Assembly: GCA_030042915.1 (NCBI GenBank)
Contig: JASHYS010000296.1
Location: 1 to 7,930 of the forward strand
Direction: 5' to 3'
DNA from: Acidobacteriaceae bacterium
GTDB taxonomy: Bacteria > Acidobacteriota > Terriglobia > Terriglobales > Acidobacteriaceae
DNA length: 7,930 bases
The stretch's first letter is position 1, and each line of letters opens with the position of its first letter. The translations under genes and the position numbers were made by a program. The notes beneath the pieces are model-generated. The model saw only the letters and a list, made by a program, of their open reading frames with translations. It searched no databases and had not been told where the DNA came from. This document shows positions 1 to 6,315 of this stretch, one piece after another.

Positions 1-715
1 TGAGATCGAGACCAAAAGCGGTCAGAAGCTTGCTCTGCGCCTCTGGCGGCCAGTTGGGGCGATCATTCCACGCCTCAATATTGCCGGCCCTGACCGCCTC
101 GTTGCCGCCATGGGCAAACTCCGCCAGCTGCAGCCACCGCTTGGTGAGCGCCTGCGCACGTTCGCTTGCGGGGTCCAGATCGATGTCCGCTTCGATCTCC
201 GTAAAGAGCTGCCGAAAGGCCTTCATATTTTTCTGCTTGTTTTCAAGAGGCGTTTCGCGGGCGATGCGTTCCTTATCGAGCCAGGCCTGATCGGTGTAGT
301 ACTTCCGCATGAAATTCTCTTGTGGCTGCATGTCGATCACCTCGATGATCTTTCGCAGAATGGACGAGTCGGTGGATTGCCCTGATCGAATGATCTTTTC
401 CGCCGCTTCAATCGCCACAGCGGCGCGATCGATCAGCCTCCGCTTTTCGGCCAGGGCCTCGCGCTGCATCCTAAGCGAGTCAACCAGCGACAGCGGCCCG
501 TGCTTCAGGAGCAGTTTGATCTCCTGAAGCGAAATTCCCAGGAACTTCAGCGCGGCAATCTGTTCCAGGCGCTCCAGATCTTCCATGCGGTAGAGGCGAA
601 ACCCTGAGCTGCCACGCTGCGGCTTGAGCAAACCAATGCGATCGTAGTGGTGCAACGCTCGAACCGTTACTCCCGCCAATTTGGCGAATTCGCCAATCCG
701 GTAGTTGTTGCTCAT
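1..715 (-). CDS. MerR-family transcriptional regulator with TipAS-like ligand-binding domain (C-terminus cut by window edge)
   Basis: The reverse strand carries an open frame from an ATG at 715-713 down to base 1: 238 codons with no stop, so the C-terminus lies outside the window. Residues 1-70 are a MerR winged-helix DNA-binding domain: YRIGEFAKLAGVTVRALHHY (5-24), then a wing with GFRLYR (38-43) and the helix pair LERLEQIAALKFLGISLQEI. Residues about 75-120 are charged and helical, as in the MerR dimerisation coiled coil. Residues about 130-238 look like a TipAS antibiotic-recognition domain, with a DPASERAQAL segment, RWLQLAEF and a terminal AWNDRPNWP. Family knowledge: MerR proteins bend promoters with long spacers, and TipAS domains bind hydrophobic ligands. 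The start is fixed because the HTH begins five residues in. I see no Shine-Dalgarno before it. The actual ligand cannot be told; a stress or drug sensor is inferred. Confidence 0.9.
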   Translation of the reverse strand, partial: MSNNYRIGEFAKLAGVTVRALHHYDRIGLLKPQRGSSGFRLYRMEDLERLEQIAALKFLGISLQEIKLLLKHGPLSLVDSLRMQREALAEKRRLIDRAAVAIEAAEKIIRSGQSTDSSILRKIIEVIDMQPQENFMRKYYTDQAWLDKERIARETPLENKQKNMKAFRQLFTEIEADIDLDPASERAQALTKRWLQLAEFAHGGNEAVRAGNIEAWNDRPNWPPEAQSKLLTAFGLDL

Positions 716-727
716 CGCTGTAGAACC

Positions 728-758
728 ATGGTCGGTCCTGACGCAGGGTCAGAGTCAA
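728..758 (-). promoter_or_regulatory. MerR-type promoter/operator of the regulator gene
   Basis: On the minus strand there is a -35-like TTGACT (758-753), exactly 19 bases of spacer (752-734), then a weak -10-like GACCAT (733-728). The spacer holds a perfect inverted repeat, CTGAC-N5-GTCAG (738-752 in plus coordinates). A 19-base spacer with a dyad inside it is the known layout of MerR-activated promoters, so autoregulation is the natural inference. The -10 matches consensus at only 3 of 6 positions, and the predicted transcript start lies within about 10 bases of the ATG at 715, giving a very short or absent leader. This fits the lack of a Shine-Dalgarno. Confidence 0.55.
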
Positions 759-840
759 GCGAAGAATTTCCGCCTGTTCCGCATGCGTGGTTTTTTCGCT
801 CCGCTCCCGCCGGCCCTTCGCCTCCCGCGCGCTCCTCAGC

Positions 841-846
841 TACAAT
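841..846 (+). promoter_or_regulatory. Possible -10 element for the CocE-type hydrolase gene
   Basis: A TACAAT hexamer (5 of 6 to the sigma-70 -10 consensus) lies 52 bases before the proposed TTG start at 899. The best -35 candidate, TTCGCC at 817-822 with an 18-base spacer, is poor. It is the most promoter-like site in the 183-base gap between the divergent regulator and hydrolase genes, but the support is a single hexamer. Confidence 0.3.
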
Positions 847-884
847 TTCCCAACAGCCACCGCGATCCATTCGCCGCCGATCGC

Positions 885-893
885 AGAAAGAGG
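885..893 (+). promoter_or_regulatory. Ribosome binding site that decides the TTG start of the hydrolase
   Basis: AGAAAGAGG at 885-893 is a purine-rich Shine-Dalgarno sequence five bases before TTG at 899-901. The only in-frame ATGs upstream, at 647 and 728, lie inside or beside the divergent regulator gene and have no comparable site. Starting at 899 also puts a signal peptide exactly at the N-terminus. Confidence 0.6.
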
Positions 894-898
894 CCTGC

Positions 899-2851
899 TT
901 GCCCGCACCTGGTCTCGCGCCGCTGCTGCACCGTCAACTCGCTTTCACGCTGGTCGCCGCCTTTGCACTTTCAGCGCTCCACGCCCAATCGCCCGCCCCA
1001 TACGGCATCAGTGAAACCAGGGACGTAATGGTGCCCATGCGCGACGGTGTCCATCTCGCCACCGACATCTATCGCCCCACGCTCAACGGCCAGATCGTCG
1101 AAGACAAGCTCCCCGTGATCCTGCTCCGCACGCCCTACAACAAGGAGCACCGCGCCGGCGATGCCGGGTACCTCGTCTCCCATGGCTATGTCGTCGTCAT
1201 GCAGGACGTACGTGGCCGCTACAAATCGGAGGGCCACTGGCTCGCGCTCCGCACCGATCCTGAAGACGGCTACGACACGGCCCAATGGATCGGCTCCCAA
1301 CCCTGGTGCGACGGCAGCATCGGCACCATCGGCACCTCTTATGAGGGCGCTACGCAGCACGCACTCGCCATCGCCGGCGCGCCCTACGTCAAGGCCATGG
1401 TCCCGCGCAATGCCATGTCCGACATTGGTGAATACGGCGTTCGCCACAATGGCGCCTTCGAGCTGCGCTTCTTCAACTGGGTCTTCACCCTCGGCGTCGC
1501 CATCGGCACGCCCGACGAAATGGCCGCCGCCCGCCGCGCCGCCAGCGATCCCGCTGCCGCCAGGGCCCTCATCGAGATGGGCAACGACGTCCGCCAATAT
1601 GCCCGCAATCTTCCCTTGCGCCCCGGCACCACGCCGCTCAAGTTTGCGCCCGACTACGAAAAGTGGCTGATTGAGGCCATGAGCCACGGCGACGACGATG
1701 CCTTCTGGAAAAACAGCGGACCCAGCGTCGTCGATCATCTCGCCGAATACAAAGACATCCCCGAGTACCACACCACCGGCTGGTACGACAGTTGGGGCCT
1801 GCAGGTGGCCAATCTCAATTTCGAAGAACTCACCAAAACCAAGCACAGCCTGCAGCGCATCATCATCGGTCCCTGGATCCACAGCAGCGAATCCCTCACC
1901 TACGCCGGCGAAGCGCAATTCACTGACGACGCCGCGCTCGACGTGAGTGCCCTTCAGCTCCGCTGGTTCGATCACTTTTTGAAGGGCATCGACAATGGCG
2001 TCGATCGCGAGCCGACCGTGCGCATCTACGTGATGGGCGGCGGCGACGCGCACAAGACCCTCCAGGGCCGCATCTTCGTCGGCGGCCACTGGCGCGATGA
2101 ACGCGAGTGGCCGCTGGCGCGCACCGTCTTCACTCCCTACTACCTGCACGGCGCCGGACTGCTCTCGCCCGGCAAGCCCGCATCCGACGCACCCATCACC
2201 TATCAGTTCGATCCCAAAAATCCCGTGCCAACGCTGGGCGGCAACATCTCATCGCAGGGTGCTCTCATGTTTCAGGGCGCCGCTGACCAGCGCTGCCGCG
2301 CCGATTTCTGGCTCTGCACCGATACTCGCCCGCTCTCGTCGCGCAACGACGTGGTCGTTTTCCAAACCCCGCCGCTCACTGAAGACGTTGAGGTCACCGG
2401 CCCACTCGTGGTCAAGCTCTGGGCCTCCTCCGACGCGCTCGACACCGACTTCACCGCCAAGCTCGTCGACGTCTACCCGCCCAACAGCGATTTCCCCAAC
2501 GGCGTCGACCTCAACATCGCCGACAGCATCGTGCGTGCGCGTTATCGCAACAGTCTCGAGAAACCCGAACTTCTCAAGCCCGGCCAGCCTTACGAGTTCA
2601 CCATCCAGATGTATCCCACATCGCTCGTTTTCAAGCGCGGCCACCGCATCCGCGTCGATATCTCCAGCAGCAACTTTCCGCGCTTCGACGTGAATCCGAA
2701 CACCGGCGAGCCCCTCAACGACAACCGCCGCACCGAGATCGCCCACAACACCATCTATCTCGATAGCGATCACCCTTCGCGGATCATTCTGCCCATCATT
2801 CCAGCAGATTCCTCCGCGTCAGTAGCGTCAGGTGAAAGCGCCGTTCACTGA
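899..2851 (+). CDS. Exported CocE/NonD-family (peptidase S15-like) alpha/beta hydrolase
   Basis: From TTG 899 the protein has 650 residues, a normal length for this family of serine esterases/acylases. Residues 1-30 look like a signal peptide: short basic start, hydrophobic core LAFTLVAAFALSAL, then HAQ before the mature protein, so it probably acts outside the cytoplasm. The alpha/beta-hydrolase domain begins with VPMRDGVHLATDIYRP. The family landmarks are visible: RTPYN with Tyr80 (oxyanion-hole position), VRGRYKSEG (104-112), nucleophile Ser147 in GTSYEG, probable acid Asp297 in GWYDSW and His328 in GPWIH. A C-terminal jelly-roll (PepX_C type) follows from about residue 430, with FKRGHRIRVDISSSNFPRFD near the end. 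Cys466 and Cys473 could form a disulfide. Family members cleave acyl ester or amide bonds, including Xaa-Pro peptides, cocaine and glutaryl-cephalosporins; the substrate here is unknown. Codons are strongly C-ending. A frame open upstream to 647 is judged non-coding. Confidence 0.9.
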   Translation: MPAPGLAPLLHRQLAFTLVAAFALSALHAQSPAPYGISETRDVMVPMRDGVHLATDIYRPTLNGQIVEDKLPVILLRTPYNKEHRAGDAGYLVSHGYVVVMQDVRGRYKSEGHWLALRTDPEDGYDTAQWIGSQPWCDGSIGTIGTSYEGATQHALAIAGAPYVKAMVPRNAMSDIGEYGVRHNGAFELRFFNWVFTLGVAIGTPDEMAAARRAASDPAAARALIEMGNDVRQYARNLPLRPGTTPLKFAPDYEKWLIEAMSHGDDDAFWKNSGPSVVDHLAEYKDIPEYHTTGWYDSWGLQVANLNFEELTKTKHSLQRIIIGPWIHSSESLTYAGEAQFTDDAALDVSALQLRWFDHFLKGIDNGVDREPTVRIYVMGGGDAHKTLQGRIFVGGHWRDEREWPLARTVFTPYYLHGAGLLSPGKPASDAPITYQFDPKNPVPTLGGNISSQGALMFQGAADQRCRADFWLCTDTRPLSSRNDVVVFQTPPLTEDVEVTGPLVVKLWASSDALDTDFTAKLVDVYPPNSDFPNGVDLNIADSIVRARYRNSLEKPELLKPGQPYEFTIQMYPTSLVFKRGHRIRVDISSSNFPRFDVNPNTGEPLNDNRRTEIAHNTIYLDSDHPSRIILPIIPADSSASVASGESAVH

Positions 2852-2886
2852 TCTCTGCTCTCTGATCCTCGCTCCCTGCCTTCCTG

Positions 2887-2904
2887 CTATCCTCTCCACG
2901 AGGA
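2887..2904 (+). promoter_or_regulatory. Possible promoter -10 and Shine-Dalgarno for the cupin gene
   Basis: The 62-base gap after the hydrolase is pyrimidine-rich and contains TGCTATCCT, an extended -10-like string, just before GAGGA (2900-2904). GAGGA is nine bases from the cupin ATG at 2914 and is a credible Shine-Dalgarno. The promoter part is weak because I see no clear -35, so read-through from the hydrolase gene is equally possible. Confidence 0.35.
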
Positions 2905-2913
2905 TCATCGCCC

Positions 2914-3291
2914 ATGGCCGAAACCGCACCCTTCCCTTACGAAACTCGCCTCAACATCCTCCACGGCCCGCTGGAACTGATCGATGTGCGTGCCGTTCCC
3001 GGCGCCAACGACTTTAAGTGGTTCAATCAAACGCTCTGCAAGGTAAACGACTCCGTGGTGCGCATGGCCGCCATCGAGGGCGAGTACCACTGGCACAAGC
3101 ACGACGACGACGATGAGTTCTTCTATGTGGTCGAAGGCGAGCTGCTGATCGATCTCGAAGGGAGCACCGTTGCGCTCAAGCCCGGCCAGGGATTCGTCAT
3201 CCCCAGAACCGTTCGTCACCGCACCCGCGCCCCGAAGCGAACGACGATCCTGATGGTCGAAAATGCCGGAATTATCCCCACGGGCAATTGA
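2914..3291 (+). CDS. Small single-domain cupin protein
   Basis: This 125-residue protein is almost all one cupin_2 beta-barrel. Motif 1 is present in canonical spacing as His61-x-His63-x4-Glu68-x6-Gly75 (inside HWHKHDDDDEFFYVVEGE). Motif 2 is Gly93...Pro97...His102 (GFVIPRTVRH). Together these give the usual three-His/one-Glu site for one divalent metal. No signal peptide is seen, so it is probably cytoplasmic. Small cupins of this type may be isomerases, dioxygenases or sugar or ligand binders; the sequence does not show which. The ATG has GAGGA nine bases upstream. It follows the hydrolase gene by 62 bases on the same strand and shares its C-ending codon style, so co-transcription is plausible but unproven. 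The run of four Asp between the metal ligands is notable but occurs in relatives. Confidence 0.85.
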   Translation: MAETAPFPYETRLNILHGPLELIDVRAVPGANDFKWFNQTLCKVNDSVVRMAAIEGEYHWHKHDDDDEFFYVVEGELLIDLEGSTVALKPGQGFVIPRTVRHRTRAPKRTTILMVENAGIIPTGN

Positions 3292-3358
3292 GCGGAGGGC
3301 CCGTTGGCGGCCACACACCCAGAAGCGCGGCAATTTGCGAGCGCATGGTTCAGGGATT

Positions 3359-3379
3359 GATGCGCCAAGCATCGAGGTG
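3359..3379 (+). promoter_or_regulatory. Short hairpin abutting the Shine-Dalgarno of the MFS gene
   Basis: GATGC (3359-3363) and GCATC (3369-3373) form a 5-base-pair stem with a 5-base loop. It ends directly against GAGGTG (3374-3379), the Shine-Dalgarno two to four bases before the ATG at 3382. The ribosome site is convincing and supports this start. The hairpin may be chance; if real it could influence initiation. Confidence 0.4.
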
Positions 3380-3381
3380 AG

Positions 3382-4950
3382 ATGAGAACCCCCTGCGAGA
3401 CGATCCCCCGGTCAGCACCGGCTGAGCTTCGGTGCCCCGAGAGCGCCAGGCCCTGGGTCCTGACCGCGACCATCCTTGCCTCCAGCATGGCGTTCATTGA
3501 CAGCACTGCGGCCAATGTCGCCCTGCCTGCCCTGCAAAACAGCCTGCACGCCACAGTCGTCGGCGTGCAATGGGTTGTGGAGTCGTACGGGCTGTTTCTG
3601 GGGGCGCTGATCCTGGTGGGCGGCACGCTCGGTGACCTATATGGCCGGCGACTGATCTTCGTCGCGGGCACGATCGTGTTCGCTGTCGCTTCCTTGGGCT
3701 GCAGTATCGCGCCGAGCATCCAGGTCCTGATTGCGACACGCAGCATCCAGGGGGTAGGTGCAGCGCTTCTGGTTCCGGGCAGCCTTGCCATCATCAGCAC
3801 ATCTTTCGACGAGAAGAGCCGCGGGCAAGCGATTGGCACATGGTCAGGATGGACCTCGATTACCACGGCCCTGGGCCCCGTGCTGGGAGGATGGCTCGTT
3901 CAGCACGCATCCTGGCGCTGGGTATTTGTCATCAATCTTCCCCTTGCCGCCGCGGTCACAGGAATATCAGTGTGGCGCATCCCTGAGAGCCGCAGTGCGA
4001 TCGCTTCCCGATTGGATTGGTTGGGAGCGCTTTTGATGACGCTTGGGCTCGGCGGCCTGGTGTTTGGATTCATTCAGTCGACAAGTCTCGGCTGGAACAG
4101 TTCCATCGTGACGGCGAGTCTCATCGGCGCTCTTGCATGCCTGCTGGGATGTTTGTGGCACGAAACGCGCGTTCCCTACGCGATGATCTCCCTTGCTCTT
4201 TTTCGCAACTTGAGTTTCAGCGGCGCCAACCTGCTTACACTCTTCCTCTACGCAGCCGTCGGCATTTTCTTTTTCCTGTTTCCGTTGAACCTGATCCAGG
4301 TGCAAAACTATTCGCCAACCGCCACGGGCGCAGCGGTACTGCCCATGATTTTGCTCATGTTTCTTCTTTCCCGATGGTCGGGCGGGCTGGTTGCCCGCTA
4401 TGGTCCTCGGAGCCCACTCATCGTCGGATCTCTCCTGGTCGCGTGCGGCTTCATTCTGTTTGCCATACCGGGTGTCGAGGCGAATTACTGGACGGCCGTC
4501 TTCCCCGCAATCATCATCCTGGGCCTCGGAATGGCAATCACGGTAGCGCCGCTTACGACGGATGTGATGAATTCCGTAGATCAGGATCGCGCCGGTGCGG
4601 CTTCGGGAATTAACAATGCCGTGGCGCGGATGGCCGGAGTGCTTGGAATTGCTGTGTTCGGAAGTGTGATGGTCGGCGCTTTTCGTTTCAGCCTCGATCA
4701 CACCCTGGGCCGGCTCTCACTGCCGTCGTGGATTCTCGATGCAATTCACGCACAAGAAACCAGGCTCGCCGGGCTCGAGCTGCCCGCGGGTCTCGACGCA
4801 GCCACAACCGCCGCCATTACCGGAATCGTTCGGCATGGCTTTGTCTTTGGATTCAAAATCGTCATGCTCATCTGCGCGGGCCTGTCTCTCGTAAGCGCCG
4901 CGGTGGCATGGATCATGATCCCAGGCAGCAGGGATCGGTCAGGCCCATAG
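3382..4950 (+). CDS. DHA2-family (EmrB/QacA-type) MFS drug:proton antiporter
   Basis: This 522-residue, strongly hydrophobic inner-membrane protein has the length and signatures of 14-helix DHA2 exporters. Motif D1 is IDSTAANVALP (39-49). Motif A in loop 2-3 is GGTLGDLYGRR (80-90). The motif-B-like Arg120 lies in RSIQGVGAALLVPG. Motif C, the antiporter signature, is GPVLGGWL (165-172), followed by SWRWVFVINLP (177-187). A degenerate second motif A appears in the C-terminal half (GGLVARYGPR, 334-343), and AGAASGINNAVARMAG (404-419) is typical of the late helices. The first 24 residues are a polar cytoplasmic tail. Family role: proton-driven export of drugs or other small amphipathic compounds; substrate unknown. 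It starts 90 bases after the cupin gene and converges on the gene at 5024-5311. Codons are less C-biased than in the hydrolase, a mild hint of separate history. Confidence 0.92.
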   Translation: MRTPCETIPRSAPAELRCPESARPWVLTATILASSMAFIDSTAANVALPALQNSLHATVVGVQWVVESYGLFLGALILVGGTLGDLYGRRLIFVAGTIVFAVASLGCSIAPSIQVLIATRSIQGVGAALLVPGSLAIISTSFDEKSRGQAIGTWSGWTSITTALGPVLGGWLVQHASWRWVFVINLPLAAAVTGISVWRIPESRSAIASRLDWLGALLMTLGLGGLVFGFIQSTSLGWNSSIVTASLIGALACLLGCLWHETRVPYAMISLALFRNLSFSGANLLTLFLYAAVGIFFFLFPLNLIQVQNYSPTATGAAVLPMILLMFLLSRWSGGLVARYGPRSPLIVGSLLVACGFILFAIPGVEANYWTAVFPAIIILGLGMAITVAPLTTDVMNSVDQDRAGAASGINNAVARMAGVLGIAVFGSVMVGAFRFSLDHTLGRLSLPSWILDAIHAQETRLAGLELPAGLDAATTAAITGIVRHGFVFGFKIVMLICAGLSLVSAAVAWIMIPGSRDRSGP

Positions 4951-5034
4951 GCCGCCCGACCCCGGCCGGCTCTCCAGGCGCATACTCTGGTTCTGGCGTT
5001 CGCGCGTCAGACCTTTGGCCGGCCTAGCTTCTGT
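4948..5034. terminator. Possible terminator region between convergent genes
   Basis: TAGGCCGCCC (4948-4957) can pair with GGCCGGCCTA (5017-5026) at 9 of 10 positions. The outer ends are the TAG stop of the MFS gene and, on the other strand, the TAG stop of the small gene at 5024-5311. On the plus strand the right arm is followed by a T-rich run ending TTCTTTT (about 5034-5040), as expected for rho-independent termination. The loop of about 59 bases is far longer than in typical intrinsic terminators, so function is uncertain. Confidence 0.3.
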
Positions 5035-5311
5035 TCTTTTGAGGATGAGCGCCCAGGTCGTGCCATGACGTTTCACTCAGGTTGACGTTGTAGTAGTTTG
5101 CTGCTTTCTCGATATTCGCGAACGCCAAAGCACGGTCGGCATCCGAGACGCCGATCACTTGATCGAACCGCGCCACTGCGTTGCGCACATGTTCGGCGTC
5201 GGTCAGCGGCTCTTTACGCTGCTTGGGGAATGCGTAAACGGTGTCGGGTAAATCGCTCTGCGTGGTTAGCTTTCCGTGTTTCTCATGAGGTTTCCAGGTT
5301 GCTTCCGGCAT
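5024..5311 (-). CDS. Small conserved hypothetical protein, DUF6582-like
   Basis: This 95-residue soluble protein has no signal peptide, membrane segment or Cys. It begins with WKPHEKHGKL (6-15), continues with SDLPDTVYAFPKQRKEPLTD (19-38), then HVRNAVARFDQV (41-52), and ends in a helix-rich part with AFANIEKAANYYNV (63-76) and SWHDLG (82-87). I recall this pattern (WKPHGKHG, FAFPKQRKEPLTD, HVRNA-ARFDQV) from small bacterial and phage-associated proteins, probably Pfam DUF6582; the family number is from memory. No function is known to me. The ATG at 5311 has AAAGGA ten bases upstream. It lies 97 bases beyond the RibD_C-like gene on the same strand and could be the last gene of that unit or have its own promoter. 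It converges on the MFS gene with 73 bases between the stops. Confidence 0.8.
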   Translation of the reverse strand: MPEATWKPHEKHGKLTTQSDLPDTVYAFPKQRKEPLTDAEHVRNAVARFDQVIGVSDADRALAFANIEKAANYYNVNLSETSWHDLGAHPQKNRS

Positions 5312-5375
5312 CTCTTTGCCATCCTTTCTTCAATGACTTTGACTTGCACTCCAGATGTTCTCAATTGGGCGACGC

Positions 5376-5386
5376 TATTGGCAATA
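5376..5386. repeat. 11-base palindrome upstream of the small conserved gene
   Basis: TATTG-G-CAATA is a perfect palindrome about a central base. It lies in the 97-base gap between the RibD_C-like gene and the small gene that starts at 5311. It could be an operator half-site or chance; I cannot place a convincing promoter around it. Confidence 0.2.
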
Positions 5387-5408
5387 CCAAAGGATCAAGG
5401 CCATGGGC

Positions 5409-6263
5409 TCAGTTCCGCCGGTACCGCAGGTAGAAGTGGCCCTCTCCTTCTTTGGCGCTGAGTATTTGAAACCAGGGCGCAGAATCCGGCTGAAACTCCA
5501 CCCCTTCGACGATCGCCGGTCGAATACTATTCCCCTTTCGGCCCGCGATTTGCGGCGACAGCGTCAGAAAGAGTTCGTCTACGGCACCTGCCGCCAGAAA
5601 TTGTCCGAACAGTGTGGGCCCGCCCTCGTGCAGAAGCATCCTTACCCCAAACTGCGACTGCAGCAATTCGAGGATCGCCGCGGGGGCGATGTTGTCACCA
5701 CCCGAATCCAAAGCATGGATCTCAAATGGGCCTGGAGCTCCGGCGCCAAGGCGCATGAGCTCATCTCTTCCCGCCGGGGTTGTAATCACCACGGTGCGCA
5801 TGGGTGATGGTCTGAAAATCGCCCTCCCCAACTCCAGTTTGCCGCTGCCGCTAACGACAACAAGAAAAGGATATTCTGGTTTATGCAGCATCCTGGCACG
5901 GTATTCCGCGAAGAAACGCTTCGCGTCGGGGTAGACGTATTCGGGAGTCCAAAGGCTTTTTGCGCTTACGGACTGTGCCGTGCGAGAGCCGACCATCACT
6001 GCGTCGGCAGAAGCTCGTAACAGGCCCATGATGAACCGGTCCGCAGGATCGGAGTCATTCACGGTTGAGCCGGCAAATTTGCCTTTCGTCTCGTAGCTGG
6101 CGATCCCGTCAAGTGTCGAAACAAAATTCGCAAAGACAAAGGGCCGAGCGGCCGGCGATGTGCGAAAGTGCAGATTTCCGTCGTAGAGCTCCCTCAACTC
6201 CTGCGAAAGCGCCGGCTCCGAATCCTCCTGGTCATCATCGATAAGAGTCCGCAGAAGCGCCAT
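5409..6263 (-). CDS. RibD_C / dihydrofolate-reductase-like (pyrimidine reductase family) protein
   Basis: From ATG 6263 the protein has 284 residues and corresponds to a stand-alone RibD C-terminal (NADPH reductase) domain. FVFANFVSTLDGIAS (42-56) is the first strand with the substrate-side Asp. LLRASADAVMVGSRT (81-95) is the cofactor-side helix and strand. EGGPTL (213-218) is the conserved nucleotide-binding glycine motif, followed by VDELFLTLSP (228-237), AGRKG and a terminal YLRYRR. There is no N-terminal deaminase domain with zinc ligands, so it is not a bifunctional RibD. Such proteins are often called pyrimidine reductase or dihydrofolate reductase family, but many are not riboflavin enzymes, and no other rib gene is nearby. 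The start is set by GGAAGGA six bases upstream; the frame runs open to 6473 but would overlap the VOC gene. It follows that gene by 52 bases, probably in one transcript. Cytoplasmic. Confidence 0.87.
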   Translation of the reverse strand: MALLRTLIDDDQEDSEPALSQELRELYDGNLHFRTSPAARPFVFANFVSTLDGIASYETKGKFAGSTVNDSDPADRFIMGLLRASADAVMVGSRTAQSVSAKSLWTPEYVYPDAKRFFAEYRARMLHKPEYPFLVVVSGSGKLELGRAIFRPSPMRTVVITTPAGRDELMRLGAGAPGPFEIHALDSGGDNIAPAAILELLQSQFGVRMLLHEGGPTLFGQFLAAGAVDELFLTLSPQIAGRKGNSIRPAIVEGVEFQPDSAPWFQILSAKEGEGHFYLRYRRN

Positions 6264-6315
6264 TCGCCGTCCTTCCGGAAGCCTCGCGGCGGTTGAAGCG
6301 TCCCGTAGGCTAGCG

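Noticed and set aside
480..758. Minus-strand 92-residue open frame over the regulator's 5' end
   Set aside because: It is a different frame of the same strand; the MerR helix-turn-helix is encoded in the frame starting at 715.
647..898. N-terminal extension of the hydrolase frame, from ATG 647 or 728
   Set aside because: It overlaps the regulator gene and its promoter, lacks a ribosome site, is low-complexity Pro/Ser/Arg, and would place the signal peptide internally.
971..2149. A 392-residue open frame antisense to the CocE-type hydrolase
   Set aside because: It is a mirror of the GC-rich, C-ending codons of the real gene; the translation has no domain and is rich in Ala/Gly/Val/Asp, and the plus-strand protein has all catalytic motifs.
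3280..3304. ACGGGC/GCCCGT inverted repeat around the cupin stop codon, considered as a terminator
   Set aside because: Only six base pairs with a 13-base loop and no following T-run.
3967..4701. A 244-residue open frame antisense to the MFS gene
   Set aside because: Highly charged, no recognisable domain, opposite a transporter with all DHA2 motifs.
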